Origin: Candidatus Zixiibacteriota bacterium
GTDB lineage: Bacteria > Zixibacteria > MSB-5A5 > DG-27
DNA: 64,000 nt
NCBI GenBank assembly: GCA_030605835.1
Contig: JAUWHO010000023.1
Span: 62,001-126,000 of the forward strand
Direction: 5' to 3'
Shown piece by piece: positions 35,959 to 44,327 of this stretch (position 1 is its first letter; each line of letters opens with the position of its first letter). The position numbers and the translations under genes were made by a program. The notes under the pieces are model-generated. The model made no database searches and was not told where the DNA came from. It worked only from the letters and a program-made list of their open reading frames with translations.

Positions 35959-38900
35959 ATGCGCCGGAAATTCCCACATGCTATCATAGTGCTGACTATT
36001 CTGCTGTTTGTCTCTCTTCCCCAGAGTTGGTCCCAGGAGAATCTGTACTTCGGGAAGAACAAAGTCCAATATAAGCAGTTCAAGTGGTATTATCTACAAA
36101 GTAAGCATTTCGACATCTATTTCTACGAGGGAATGGACAGCATCGCCGACTTTGCCACCACCCAGCTGGAAAAAGCTAACGACCTCATAGAAGAGCAGTT
36201 GAATTACGACTTGCAGAGGCGGGTCCCGGTAATCCTTTACAATTCCCAGAACGAGTTTCAACAGACTAATATCATCTACGATCTCATTCCCGAGGGGGTG
36301 GGAGGATTCACGGAGTCGTTCAAGAACCGGATCGTGGTCCCCTTCACCGGCTCGTATGAGGATCTCCGACACGTTCTGCACCACGAGCTCACCCACGCCT
36401 TCACCTACGATATGCTTTACGGGAACGTTCTCGGGTCACTGCTCTCTCGCCAGTATCTCTTCAGGTTACCGCTCTGGTTTGCGGAGGGGTATGCGGAATA
36501 CTCCTCCCGCTATGGTTGGGATTATTACTCCGATATGTTCATACGGGATGCTACTATAAACGGCTATCTGACTCCTTTGGAGTATGTCGGTGGCTTTTTA
36601 GCATACAAGGAGGGGCAATCGGCAATGCTATACATCGCCGAGAAGTATGGAGAAGAGAAAATCGCTGAGATCCTCAACAAGGGTAAGCTCCACCTCTCCA
36701 TGGACAAGGCCCTCAAGGCCTCCATCGGGATCGACACCGAAGAGCTCTCCAAGGAATGGATGAAACATATGCGCAAGGAATACTGGCCCGAGATCGGCAA
36801 CCGCACCGTGGCCGAAGACTTCTCCAAAAGGCTCACCGACCACCGCAAGGACGGCTCCGTCTATAACGAGAAGCCGGCCTTTTCTCCAAAGGGAGACCGC
36901 CTGGCCTTCTTCACCGACCGCTCGAACTACACCGAGATATATTTGATCTCCACTTTAGACGGAAGGATCATCGATAAACTGATCAAGGGGGAGAAATCCG
37001 GCGACATAGAATCGTTTCACTCATTCACCTCCGGAATGGCCTTCTCTCCTGACGGGAGAAACTTGGCCTTCGTCTCCAAGGGCGGCGGCAAGGACCGACT
37101 TTTCCTCTTCAACGTGAAGAAAAAGAAGATCTACCGCAGACTTAGATTCGAATTCGACAACATCTCCGATCCGGATTGGTCCGAGGACGGAAATCTCTTG
37201 GCCTTTTCGGCGACCAAGGACGGAGCCGCCGACATATATGTCTACGATCTGAGAAATGGAAGAACCCAGGCTTTGACTCACGATTTCTATGGCGATTTCG
37301 ACCCCAGTTGGTCTCCGGACGGGAAGTTCCTGGCCTTCAGCTCCGACCGTCCAGTCGTGGCCGGGCTTGATTCGGTCTTCCTGCCGGAGGCGAACGAGCC
37401 CTTGGCGGGCAGATTCTGGGATTACACCCTCTTCAAAATCGAGCTGGAGACCGGAGAGATAACCGCCTTGACCCCCAAAGGGGAGAGGGCCCAATACCCG
37501 GACTGGTCCCCCGACGGTGAGAGGATCTGTTACGTCTCCAACCGAAACGGCATCGACAACCTCTACATCCTGGAGTTGGCAGAAGAGAAAATCTACCCCA
37601 TCACCAATATCCTTTCCGGTTGTATGAGTCCTGCCTGGTCGCCGGATGGGAGCGAAATCGCTTTCTCGGCCTTCCAGGATGGAGGCTTCGACATCTTCCT
37701 CTTAAAAGAGATAAAGCCGGCAGTGGAAGCGGACGCGGAGCTGACCCAAACCCCATTTTTCGCCAGGAAGGAAAAAGGGTTGGGACTAACACCGGTCGAA
37801 AGAGAGCTGGCGGGCGTTCCTGAACAGCTTCCCGCGGAAAAACCCCGAATCGATTACAGCCATTATGTCTTCGAGGCGGAGGGGGATTTCCTTGACACTC
37901 TTGCCCATCCAGTTGAGGACAGCGTTAGCACCGAGGACACTGCCGAAGACACCACCGAATTTGAGCTACCAGAAGGGGAATACGAGAAGAAGACTTACTC
38001 TGTAAAATTCTCACCGGATTTCGTGACCGGAGACTTGAGTTACGATACCTTTTATGGATTCCGGGGACAGTCTTACATCGCGGTGTCGGATATCTTCGGA
38101 AACCACCATTTCTATTTGGCCACTAATCTAGGAAACTTCATCGACCAGTCGCACTTCCAGCTGTTTTACATCTATACTCCGCATCGCATCGACTACGGGG
38201 TGGGGATTTTCCACAATCGGAACTACTACATCGACAACTGGAACCGACTTTTCGCGGACCGAATGTACGGAGCCATCGCCAGCTTCTCCTATCCTTTTAG
38301 CAAATTCACCCGGGTGGAGCTGTCAATTCTGCCCATGACCGTTGACCGGAAATACTACGATTGGCCCTTCGATGATTATCAGAGACGCGCTCTCATGGCG
38401 GACCTATCCTACGTGAACGACACCGTCATCTGGGGATTCACGGGACCGATAAATGGCACCCGCTATATGCTGACCTACGAGCAGTCGTTCCCCTGGCTCA
38501 GCAACAGCCTCGAATACCAGGCGCTGCAATTGGACTATCGGCGATATGTGAGATTCAAACAGAGATACAACTTCGTATTTCGGGTGAGCGGAGGGGTCTC
38601 CGAAGGAAAGGATCCCAAGAGCTATTTCATGGGTGGCACCTCCAGCTGGATAGGACCCCGGCTGAGGAACGAGGAGGACATATACGGGATCGAGGGCCTG
38701 TATTTCGGGACCATGGTGACTCCCCTGAGAGGTTACGATTACTTCGAGTTCAGCGGTGACAGATATGTTTTGTTCAACGTGGAGTTCCGCTATCCGTTTA
38801 TTGACTATCTGAAGATGCGCTTCCCCCTGCCGATGACTTTAGGTTACATCAACGGGGTTTTGTTTTATGATATGGGGGCGGTCTGGTATAAGGACGAGGG

Positions 38901-39072
38901 TTTCCGTGGAGTTATCTCTGACCATTTGCATGACTGGAAGGCCAGCTTTGGATTTGGATCGAGAGCCAACTTAGGCATCTTCGTCTTGAAATTCGATGCT
39001 GCCTGGCGGACCGACTGGGAAACGGTCTCCGGGAAGCCGCGCTATTATTTCTCTCTGGGGGCGGAGTTCTAA
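35959..39072 (+). CDS. Metalloprotease-TolB propeller-outer membrane barrel fusion protein
   Basis: 1037 residues. Signal peptide (~1-26, 'LLFVSLPQSWSQ'). Residues ~45-270 resemble peptidase MA-like gluzincins: 'HHELTHAFTYDMLY' (~140-153, HExxH) and 'PLWFAEGYAEYSSRYG' supplying a distal Glu. Residues ~285-590 hold TolB/PD40 repeats ('PDWSEDGNLLAFSATKDG', 'PSWSPDGKFLAFSSDR', 'PAWSPDGSEIAFSAFQDG'). After an acidic linker (~600-680) the last ~350 residues alternate as an Omp85/surface-antigen-like barrel ending 'PRYYFSLGAEF' with terminal Phe. It is probably an outer-membrane protein with periplasmic protease and propeller domains; substrate unknown. Confidence 0.82.
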   Translation: MRRKFPHAIIVLTILLFVSLPQSWSQENLYFGKNKVQYKQFKWYYLQSKHFDIYFYEGMDSIADFATTQLEKANDLIEEQLNYDLQRRVPVILYNSQNEFQQTNIIYDLIPEGVGGFTESFKNRIVVPFTGSYEDLRHVLHHELTHAFTYDMLYGNVLGSLLSRQYLFRLPLWFAEGYAEYSSRYGWDYYSDMFIRDATINGYLTPLEYVGGFLAYKEGQSAMLYIAEKYGEEKIAEILNKGKLHLSMDKALKASIGIDTEELSKEWMKHMRKEYWPEIGNRTVAEDFSKRLTDHRKDGSVYNEKPAFSPKGDRLAFFTDRSNYTEIYLISTLDGRIIDKLIKGEKSGDIESFHSFTSGMAFSPDGRNLAFVSKGGGKDRLFLFNVKKKKIYRRLRFEFDNISDPDWSEDGNLLAFSATKDGAADIYVYDLRNGRTQALTHDFYGDFDPSWSPDGKFLAFSSDRPVVAGLDSVFLPEANEPLAGRFWDYTLFKIELETGEITALTPKGERAQYPDWSPDGERICYVSNRNGIDNLYILELAEEKIYPITNILSGCMSPAWSPDGSEIAFSAFQDGGFDIFLLKEIKPAVEADAELTQTPFFARKEKGLGLTPVERELAGVPEQLPAEKPRIDYSHYVFEAEGDFLDTLAHPVEDSVSTEDTAEDTTEFELPEGEYEKKTYSVKFSPDFVTGDLSYDTFYGFRGQSYIAVSDIFGNHHFYLATNLGNFIDQSHFQLFYIYTPHRIDYGVGIFHNRNYYIDNWNRLFADRMYGAIASFSYPFSKFTRVELSILPMTVDRKYYDWPFDDYQRRALMADLSYVNDTVIWGFTGPINGTRYMLTYEQSFPWLSNSLEYQALQLDYRRYVRFKQRYNFVFRVSGGVSEGKDPKSYFMGGTSSWIGPRLRNEEDIYGIEGLYFGTMVTPLRGYDYFEFSGDRYVLFNVEFRYPFIDYLKMRFPLPMTLGYINGVLFYDMGAVWYKDEGFRGVISDHLHDWKASFGFGSRANLGIFVLKFDAAWRTDWETVSGKPRYYFSLGAEF

Positions 39073-39172
39073 ACCGCGGTAATTTAGAATGAAAAGAAAC
39101 TTGGCCCGTGCCGAATCTAAAACTCCGTTCGGCTGTTAACTGTGCAAAAGGCTGCCCTGTCAGCCGACACTA

Positions 39173-39181
39173 TGGTATAAT
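39173..39181 (+). promoter_or_regulatory. Extended -10 promoter for the small-protein/retropepsin pair
   Basis: TGG-TATAAT, a perfect -10 with a TGn extension and no clear -35. A GGCTG-CCCTGT-CAGCC hairpin lies just upstream and could be an operator. Confidence 0.55.
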
Positions 39182-39207
39182 GAAGAATGAAGATGGAGGT
39201 TATTACC

Positions 39208-39417
39208 ATGAAGCTTGAAGAAGCAAAGACACTGTATAAAGGAGAATGGATTGCCTTTCGAGCCTCTGAGGAAGGTGATAATCCGGAGGGAGAAGTGGTC
39301 TTGCACCATAAAGACCGCCGAACATTTGATAAGGAACTATTGCAACGGGGGTTGACCGAGGTCTATATCACCTTTGCGGGCCCACCTGTCCCTGAAGGTT
39401 ATACGGTGATTTTCTAA
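39208..39417 (+). CDS. Small protein of unknown function upstream of a retropepsin-like gene
   Basis: 69 residues from ATG 39208, 7 nt after GGAGG; the track start 21 bases earlier is less likely. 'EEAKTLYKGEWIAFRASEEGDNPEGEVVLHHKDRRTFDKELLQRG' loosely recalls DUF5678-type small proteins ('GKWVA...G.vv..g.d..'). No catalytic motif is seen. It is only 6 nt from the following aspartyl protease-like gene, with an extended -10 promoter in front, so the two form a compact cassette. Two-gene cassettes of this size can be toxin-antitoxin-like, but I have no direct evidence. Confidence 0.65.
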   Translation: MKLEEAKTLYKGEWIAFRASEEGDNPEGEVVLHHKDRRTFDKELLQRGLTEVYITFAGPPVPEGYTVIF

Positions 39418-39423
39418 CTGTCG

Positions 39424-39807
39424 ATGTCTGTGCGTTTCCCGATTAGTATCCCCCTGCTGCTGAGAAATGTTAAGATTGTTGGGCCTAAAGGCTTCCTCAC
39501 GGTGGATATGATACTTGACACCGGGGCGGCCCTGACAGCCCTTTCTTGGTCTGACCTCAAAGTAATTGGCTACGATCCAGCAGTCGCCCCTGAGCGCCAG
39601 GAGATTATTACCGCCAATGGTATCATCGAAGTTCCGAAGTTATCGGTAGAGCGTATAGCCGTGGCGGATGCAGAAGCCACAGAGGTAGAAGTCATCTGTC
39701 ACGACATACCTGAATTGGCTGGGGTTCGGGGGCTATTGGGCCTAAGTTTCTTGAAGCACTTTAGAACCGTTATCGACTACGAGCAGGGTTACTTTGAGAT
39801 TTCGTAG
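39424..39807 (+). CDS. Retropepsin-like (clan AA) aspartic protease
   Basis: 127 residues, the size of a single-domain retropepsin. 'VDMILDTGAALTALSWSDL' contains the catalytic D-T-G-A motif, and 'VRGLLGLSFLKHFRTVIDYEQGYFEI' is the second-half hydrophobic Gly-Leu-Leu-Gly motif with the final strands. Such proteins act as homodimers; bacterial substrates are mostly unknown. Start ATG is 6 nt after the small upstream gene, and an alkyltransferase-like gene follows 27 nt later. Family firm, role unknown. Confidence 0.85.
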   Translation: MSVRFPISIPLLLRNVKIVGPKGFLTVDMILDTGAALTALSWSDLKVIGYDPAVAPERQEIITANGIIEVPKLSVERIAVADAEATEVEVICHDIPELAGVRGLLGLSFLKHFRTVIDYEQGYFEIS

Positions 39808-39834
39808 TTGGGGGGCGCGATTGGTTATAGAGGG

Positions 39835-40158
39835 ATGAGCAAATCATTCCACGAAAGAGCGGTAGAAGTGATAAAGAAGATACCGAAAGGCAAGGTAGCC
39901 ACCTACGGGCAGATTGCGGCTTTAGCCGGCAGCCCCCGCGCCGCTCGCATGGTTACTCGCGTTCTGAACACCGCCTGGCAGAAAGAGAACCTCCCCTGGC
40001 ACCGGGTTGTGAACAGCAAAGGCGGCATATCCCTGAAGCCGGGACATGGCTATGAGCTCCAGAAGAAGCTCCTGAAAAAGGAAGGGATAACCTTCAAAGA
40101 GGATGATTGCATCGATTTAAGCCGCTTCCTGTGGGTTTCTGCTGAGTCACCGAACTAG
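39835..40158 (+). CDS. Alkyltransferase-like protein (ATL)
   Basis: 107 residues from ATG 39835. 'FHERAVEVIKKIPKGKVATYGQIAALAGSPRAARMVTRVLN' is the MGMT-type winged helix with the Tyr and Arg-finger region, but the active-site motif reads 'PWHRVV' where MGMT has 'PCHRV'. Trp in place of Cys is the hallmark of ATL proteins, which bind O6-alkylguanine and hand it to nucleotide excision repair instead of repairing it directly. It follows the retropepsin gene closely and converges on the OLD nuclease gene. Confidence 0.93.
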   Translation: MSKSFHERAVEVIKKIPKGKVATYGQIAALAGSPRAARMVTRVLNTAWQKENLPWHRVVNSKGGISLKPGHGYELQKKLLKKEGITFKEDDCIDLSRFLWVSAESPN

Positions 40159-40267
40159 CGTGGGTCGATAGCAGACCAAGCCGCAGTGACGGAGTACTCT
40201 TGCTACTTGAGCTTGAGTGCTTTTCTATCCTTCTCGCCTTTAGCCCTAGGCAGACCCACAAGCGCTG

Positions 40268-41947
40268 TCACACCATTCCCCTGGTTGCAGCGAACTCGAC
40301 CACGGGTTTAACCAGGTCCGGGTATGCCCGGGAAATGTCAGCGAAGTCCTTATCTGCAAGAAGTTCAAGGAGATGGTCAATGTTGTTGTGTTCCTTCTCT
40401 GTCCCCATGGCTGCCTCCAGTGTGGGGCTATACGTGTGAATCGAAGGATAGATCGGGTCGGCAGACCGCACCGCAGCTTCGATCTCCTCATTGCGTTTCT
40501 TGATCTCTGTCTTGCTCTGGTCGTCTTGATCGTGAACGACGTAGAAATTGATACCCAGCCCAGAGCAAAGCTGAACGTAATCTTTGATCTGACCGGCGCC
40601 GCCGCAATTTATAACTGAGATGCTATGAACGTCGGGGTTGATCCCCTTGCGGGCTAGGAGCTCTTGGAGCACCGCCTGATCATCCTGCCCCTCGGTTAAT
40701 ATTGCGTAGTTAGCGAAGGCGAGTTCTTCGTTGCCTAAGTAGGCTATTTTCCTTTTCACCCGCCTGAAGTCGAGATGAGTCGTCTCCGCGATCTGGTCGG
40801 CGACGGTCGACTCCCCAAGCCGGCGGTGAAGTCTTATGATTTCGTGGGCTTCAGCTAAGTCCACGAACTGCGGAGAGTGTGTCGTGTATATGACCTGATG
40901 GCCCCTCTCAGCTAGCCTCCTCAACATCAGGTAGAAGTAGCGCTTCAGATGTACATGCAGATAAGCCTCTGGCTCTTCAACAAGCAGGACAAATGTTCGT
41001 TCGTCCTCCTGAAAATCCAGCAGTGTCTCAAGAACTGCTAACCTTAGTAGGGCTCGATAGCCTGAGCCAAGCCGTTCGATGGGGAGGGGAGGTACGCCCT
41101 TGTGCTCCGATACCTGCAGAGTGACCCAGCGCTCAAATAACTCCCGATGGGAGGGCAGAGAGAACTCCACACGCAAAGGTTGGTCACTCGTTGCTCCCAG
41201 GTATTCTGCCACTCTGGAAGACAATTTGTCCTCGATTTCCGCGAGCTTTGGGGTGCGGAGAATATCTGCAAGCCGTGCGGAGAACTTCTGAAGCGCTTCC
41301 CTCGACGTTAACTCGGTGTCTTTGTCGGCTCGATACACATTGTGGTCGGCCTGAAAGTCATCCCTGTAGATCTCGAATAGACGTCCTAGCGGACTCCACC
41401 CTGTGGTCTTATCAAAGAAACGCTCAAGAGTGGGGGGATCAAGATAGAATAGATGCCCGACTTTCCATGCTTGGTCCCCCACGGCCACCGGTCTTGGCCT
41501 GTTGTCAACGGCGTCAGCCGCTTTGCCTTTCTGGCGGTAAATACGTACGGGCTTGAGCAAATCCTTCCCACCGCTATCGAAGCAATAGTGCTCACTGTGA
41601 AATGAGCCCTTCCGCTCACCACTCTTGTAGCGCCTGACTCGGTACCGAAAACCTGCAATTTCGAATTCCTTTCTGTATACATCGTGTTCGGTGATTGGCG
41701 GGCTAAGGTGGAGCTCAATCAATAGTTCGCCCTCGGGATCACTCATATGAACATCGCTGGGCTCAGGTGAAAACCTGCTAAAGGGATACATACCTAACAC
41801 GATACCTAGAGCCGAGACAATATTCGTCTTGCCCGAGGCGTTGGGTCCAATTACAGCGGCCAAGTTCCGATCCTTGGAGAACGTGATTTCAAGGCCCTCG
41901 GGGCCGATTGAACGGAAGTTCGTTATGGTCAGTTTGCAGAAACGCAT
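40268..41947 (-). CDS. OLD-family ATP-dependent endonuclease (ABC ATPase + TOPRIM)
   Basis: 559 residues. The N-terminus has 'LTITNFRSIGPEG' and Walker A 'VIGPNASGKTNIV' (~30-42); the D-loop/Walker B region reads 'FVLLVEEPEAYLHVHLKRYFYLMLRRL' and 'QVIYTTHSPQFVDL'. The C-terminal TOPRIM domain shows 'YAILTEGQDDQAVLQELL' (metal Glu) and 'NFYVVHDQDDQ' (DxD). This is the overcoming-lysogenization-defect architecture, linked to phage defence. No UvrD-like helicase partner is nearby, which suggests a class 1 OLD. ATG follows AGGGGAA. It converges with the ATL gene. Confidence 0.92.
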   Translation of the reverse strand: MRFCKLTITNFRSIGPEGLEITFSKDRNLAAVIGPNASGKTNIVSALGIVLGMYPFSRFSPEPSDVHMSDPEGELLIELHLSPPITEHDVYRKEFEIAGFRYRVRRYKSGERKGSFHSEHYCFDSGGKDLLKPVRIYRQKGKAADAVDNRPRPVAVGDQAWKVGHLFYLDPPTLERFFDKTTGWSPLGRLFEIYRDDFQADHNVYRADKDTELTSREALQKFSARLADILRTPKLAEIEDKLSSRVAEYLGATSDQPLRVEFSLPSHRELFERWVTLQVSEHKGVPPLPIERLGSGYRALLRLAVLETLLDFQEDERTFVLLVEEPEAYLHVHLKRYFYLMLRRLAERGHQVIYTTHSPQFVDLAEAHEIIRLHRRLGESTVADQIAETTHLDFRRVKRKIAYLGNEELAFANYAILTEGQDDQAVLQELLARKGINPDVHSISVINCGGAGQIKDYVQLCSGLGINFYVVHDQDDQSKTEIKKRNEEIEAAVRSADPIYPSIHTYSPTLEAAMGTEKEHNNIDHLLELLADKDFADISRAYPDLVKPVVEFAATRGMV

Positions 41948-41962
41948 TGGTTGTTCCCCTGT

Positions 41963-42130
41963 TTACTCTAAGACGTTGTTAAACCCTGTTGTGGCTACTC
42001 TGGCATTCTCCATAGCACCATCGACTCGATCGCGAAAAGTAATCGAATCGTGCCGCGTTGTCAAGGACAGCAGGAAAACAGCGTCTCCTTGCCGGAAAGG
42101 GGGATACAGAGCTTTAGGCTGTCTCACCAC
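41963..42130 (-). CDS. Possible small ORF or gene remnant before the OLD nuclease
   Basis: On the minus strand a 55-codon frame starts at tandem GTG codons (42130/42127) and stops 15 bases before the OLD ATG. It reads 'RQPKALYPPFRQGDAVFLLSL...ENARVATTGFNNVLE', with balanced composition that looks protein-like, and is too short for the ORF track. No family is recognised and the Shine-Dalgarno is poor. It may be a real accessory protein translated with OLD, the tail of a truncated gene, or chance. Confidence 0.3.
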   Translation of the reverse strand: MVRQPKALYPPFRQGDAVFLLSLTTRHDSITFRDRVDGAMENARVATTGFNNVLE

Positions 42131-42141
42131 TCGCTCAACAG

Positions 42142-43050
42142 TCAGCCCAGTTTGGACCTTTTTCCCAGATAGGCGAATAGAGCTTTATCGAAGCTGACGG
42201 AAGTATCAATAGCAAAATAGTCGATCATGGATTCGCGGCATTCGCGGCGGAAATCGGTGATGAAATTCCCAAGCCGCTCCTTGTAAGAGCCCCGCACCTG
42301 CCAGGGGTTGGTCAGGATCTCCTCGCCGGTCTCCATGTCTATGAACTTCGCCTCCCGCGAGTAGGAGAAATCCTTCTCGAAGGGGTCGAGAACATGAAAC
42401 ACTATGACCTCGTGCTTCTTGTGCCGGAAATGTTTTAAGCCGACCAGCAGGCGGTCGGGTTCGTCGAAAAGGTCGGAGATGACAATTATCAGGCCTCGGC
42501 GTTTAATCCTCTCCGCCAGCTCGTGAAAAGCACCCCCGACGTCGGTCTTTTCTGAGGCTTCGGCGGAGTCCAGTTCCTTCAATATGATGTTCAAGTGCGA
42601 GCGGGCAGCTTTGGGAGGGATGTATCTTCTAATCCCCTCATCAAAGACTAAAAGCCCCACCGAATCCCGCTGCTTCAGCATCAAGTATGTGAGCGAGGCC
42701 GCCAGATAACGGCTGTATTCTAATTTGCTGATCTTGGAGGAGGTGTATCCCATCGAGGCGGAGGCATCCAGGAGGATGTAAGCCTTCATGTTGGTCTCCT
42801 CCTCGAACTCCTTCACGAAGTAGCGGTCGGACTTGGCGAAAAGCTTCCAGTCAATGTTTTTGATGGGGTCTCCGGGCATATACTGGCGATGCTCCGCAAA
42901 CTCCACCGAGAAGCCATGATACGGCGAACGATGCAGACCGGTGATGAATCCCTCGACCACCAATCGGGCTTTTAGCTCCAAATTGGAGAGCTTGGAGATT
43001 ACTTCGGGCTGTAGAAATCTTCTGTAGTCTTCCTGCATTCTTTCGGCCAT
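42142..43050 (-). CDS. DUF58 domain protein (VWA-like, MoxR partner family)
   Basis: 302 residues from ATG 43050 ('MAERMQEDYRRFL'); the track extension contains repeat DNA and is not conserved. 'VEFAEHRQYMPGDPIKNIDWKLFAKSDRYFVKEFEEE' is the DUF58 signature, followed by a von Willebrand A-like 'LLDASASMGY' MIDAS motif (DxSxS) and 'IIVISDLFDE'. Family members usually work with a MoxR AAA+ ATPase encoded next to them, possibly as metal-dependent chaperone systems. No MoxR gene is adjacent here. It is divergent from the PHA regulator gene across a GTAG-hairpin pair. Confidence 0.9.
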   Translation of the reverse strand: MAERMQEDYRRFLQPEVISKLSNLELKARLVVEGFITGLHRSPYHGFSVEFAEHRQYMPGDPIKNIDWKLFAKSDRYFVKEFEEETNMKAYILLDASASMGYTSSKISKLEYSRYLAASLTYLMLKQRDSVGLLVFDEGIRRYIPPKAARSHLNIILKELDSAEASEKTDVGGAFHELAERIKRRGLIIVISDLFDEPDRLLVGLKHFRHKKHEVIVFHVLDPFEKDFSYSREAKFIDMETGEEILTNPWQVRGSYKERLGNFITDFRRECRESMIDYFAIDTSVSFDKALFAYLGKRSKLG

Positions 43051-43125
43051 CTCTTGTCCTACCGCTGGACAAGATACTTGGTTCCAGGGGGAAAACAAGC
43101 CGATAATCAGGGTAGGAGAAGGAAT

Positions 43126-43205
43126 CCCGGTGGCAGAGGCCACCCGGCTACCCGGTTGTGATTCGATGCCCGCATGTGGGTAGCCCCCCGGCCTCTGCCG
43201 GGGGC
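43126..43205. repeat. Inverted pair of GTAG-hairpin (REP-like) elements, CCTCYG-loop family
   Basis: Minus copy GGGTAG-CCGGGTGG-CCTCTG-CCACCGGG (one mismatch) and plus copy (43178-43205) GGGTAG-CCCCCCGG-CCTCTG-CCGGGGG. Same convergent arrangement as at 23966-24043, in the divergent spacer between the DUF58 and PHA regulator genes. Confidence 0.85.
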
Positions 43206-43219
43206 AGCGGAAAAAACTC

Positions 43220-43248
43220 TTGACATTTATGGTGCAATGCACTATAAT
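43220..43248 (+). promoter_or_regulatory. Perfect consensus sigma70 promoter
   Basis: TTGACA, 17 nt, TATAAT: full consensus in both boxes. The expected start point (~43255) is only about four bases before ATG 43259. Confidence 0.8.
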
Positions 43249-43258
43249 GGATATTGAA

Positions 43259-43822
43259 ATGAGGTTGATCAAGAGATATAAGAATCGAAGGCTTTACGAT
43301 ACCGAGCGCAAACAGGTTATCACTCTGGACGAGCTTGGCGACTATATCCACGACGGGGTGAAATTTGTGGTGGTCGACAACTCCTCCGGCGAGGACATAA
43401 CCTTGACCACCCTGACCGCGGCCTTAGGCGACCAACTGAGAAAAGAAAAACAGAGCAAAAACTACGTTCACATAATAAAGGAGTTGGCAGTTAAAGGAGG
43501 TGCAGAGACTGTGGATATTCTGAGGAAATCGGTATTATTCGGCCTGGGGCTTTTCACCCTCTCTAAGGAAAGAGCCGAAGAGATCGTCGATGAGTTAATT
43601 AAAAAAGGAGAGCTTGCCAAGGGAGAAAGAGCAGAAGCGGTCCGCAATCTTGTGGACAAAGCAGAAAAGCGCTCCAAAGAGCTCAAAGACAAAGTCGAGG
43701 AGCAGGTGAAAAAAGCCACCGAGAAATTCAAGAGTCAGACGAAGACTGAACTCCAAAGCCTCAACGAGAAGATCGACAAACTCGCTGAGACGGTGGCGAA
43801 CTTAGAGAAAAAGATCGGATAG
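43259..43822 (+). CDS. Polyhydroxyalkanoate synthesis regulator with phasin-like C-terminus
   Basis: 187 residues from ATG 43259. 'LIKRYKNRRLYDTERKQVITLDELGDYIHDGVKFVVVDNSSGEDIT' is the PHA accumulation regulator DNA-binding domain (~1-60). The rest is helical, with 'LFGLGLFTLSKERAEEIVDELIKKGE' and a Lys/Glu-rich heptad tail typical of phasin-like/PhaF proteins. It may bind DNA and storage granules or act as a nucleoid-associated protein. The consensus promoter almost touches the start codon, so the mRNA is probably leaderless or nearly so. No PHA synthase gene is in the window. Confidence 0.85.
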   Translation: MRLIKRYKNRRLYDTERKQVITLDELGDYIHDGVKFVVVDNSSGEDITLTTLTAALGDQLRKEKQSKNYVHIIKELAVKGGAETVDILRKSVLFGLGLFTLSKERAEEIVDELIKKGELAKGERAEAVRNLVDKAEKRSKELKDKVEEQVKKATEKFKSQTKTELQSLNEKIDKLAETVANLEKKIG

Positions 43823-43874
43823 GGAACTCTCAAGCAGGTCTTTTCAGAATCTGTGAGGGGCAGGATCAGGTTTG

Positions 43875-44312
43875 TTATTCTATATAAATGTGGTCGCCAA
43901 TAGTCTCCAATTTCTCGTCGCCAATCCCATTCACCTCTATCAGTTCACCGATGCTCTTGAAGCCCCCGTGCTTTTCTCGATATTCGATGATCCTTCGGGC
44001 CAGGACCGGTCCTATTCCCGGCAAACCTTCCAACTCGTAAGCCCCAGCACTATTAATATCTATCTTAGCTGAGGAGTCTTTTCTGTCCCCGACGCTACCT
44101 TCATTTTCGCCCGCAGGTTTAACGATGCTCCCTTCAGCTTGTCTGTCAAGTGTAGATTTAGGCTTCGACTGAGTTGATTTTTCGATAACGGAAACTATAT
44201 CGACGGACTGATTCGCTCTGGATCGTTTATAGAGCGTCATCCCGCTCCCGACAAGCAATAGGAAAACCAGAAACAGAATCACCCTGATTTCAGTCCGGGA
44301 GAAATCAAACAT
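43875..44312 (-). CDS. comEA: ComEA-like helix-hairpin-helix DNA-binding membrane protein
   Basis: 145 residues. One N-terminal membrane helix ('VILFLVFLLLVGSGMTLY', ~11-28), a charged flexible linker (~30-85), then tandem helix-hairpin-helix motifs 'KIDINSAGAYELEGLPGIGPVLARRIIEYREKHGGFKSIGELIEVNGIGDEKLE'. (The core is DINSA...LPGIG...VNGIG.) ComEA binds incoming DNA at the outer face of the membrane during natural transformation; pilT at 19.6 kb fits. It follows the 25-residue peptide and NfeD-like gene on the same strand. Confidence 0.9.
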   Translation of the reverse strand: MFDFSRTEIRVILFLVFLLLVGSGMTLYKRSRANQSVDIVSVIEKSTQSKPKSTLDRQAEGSIVKPAGENEGSVGDRKDSSAKIDINSAGAYELEGLPGIGPVLARRIIEYREKHGGFKSIGELIEVNGIGDEKLETIGDHIYIE

Positions 44313-44327
44313 GGCTTGTGAACTCTT

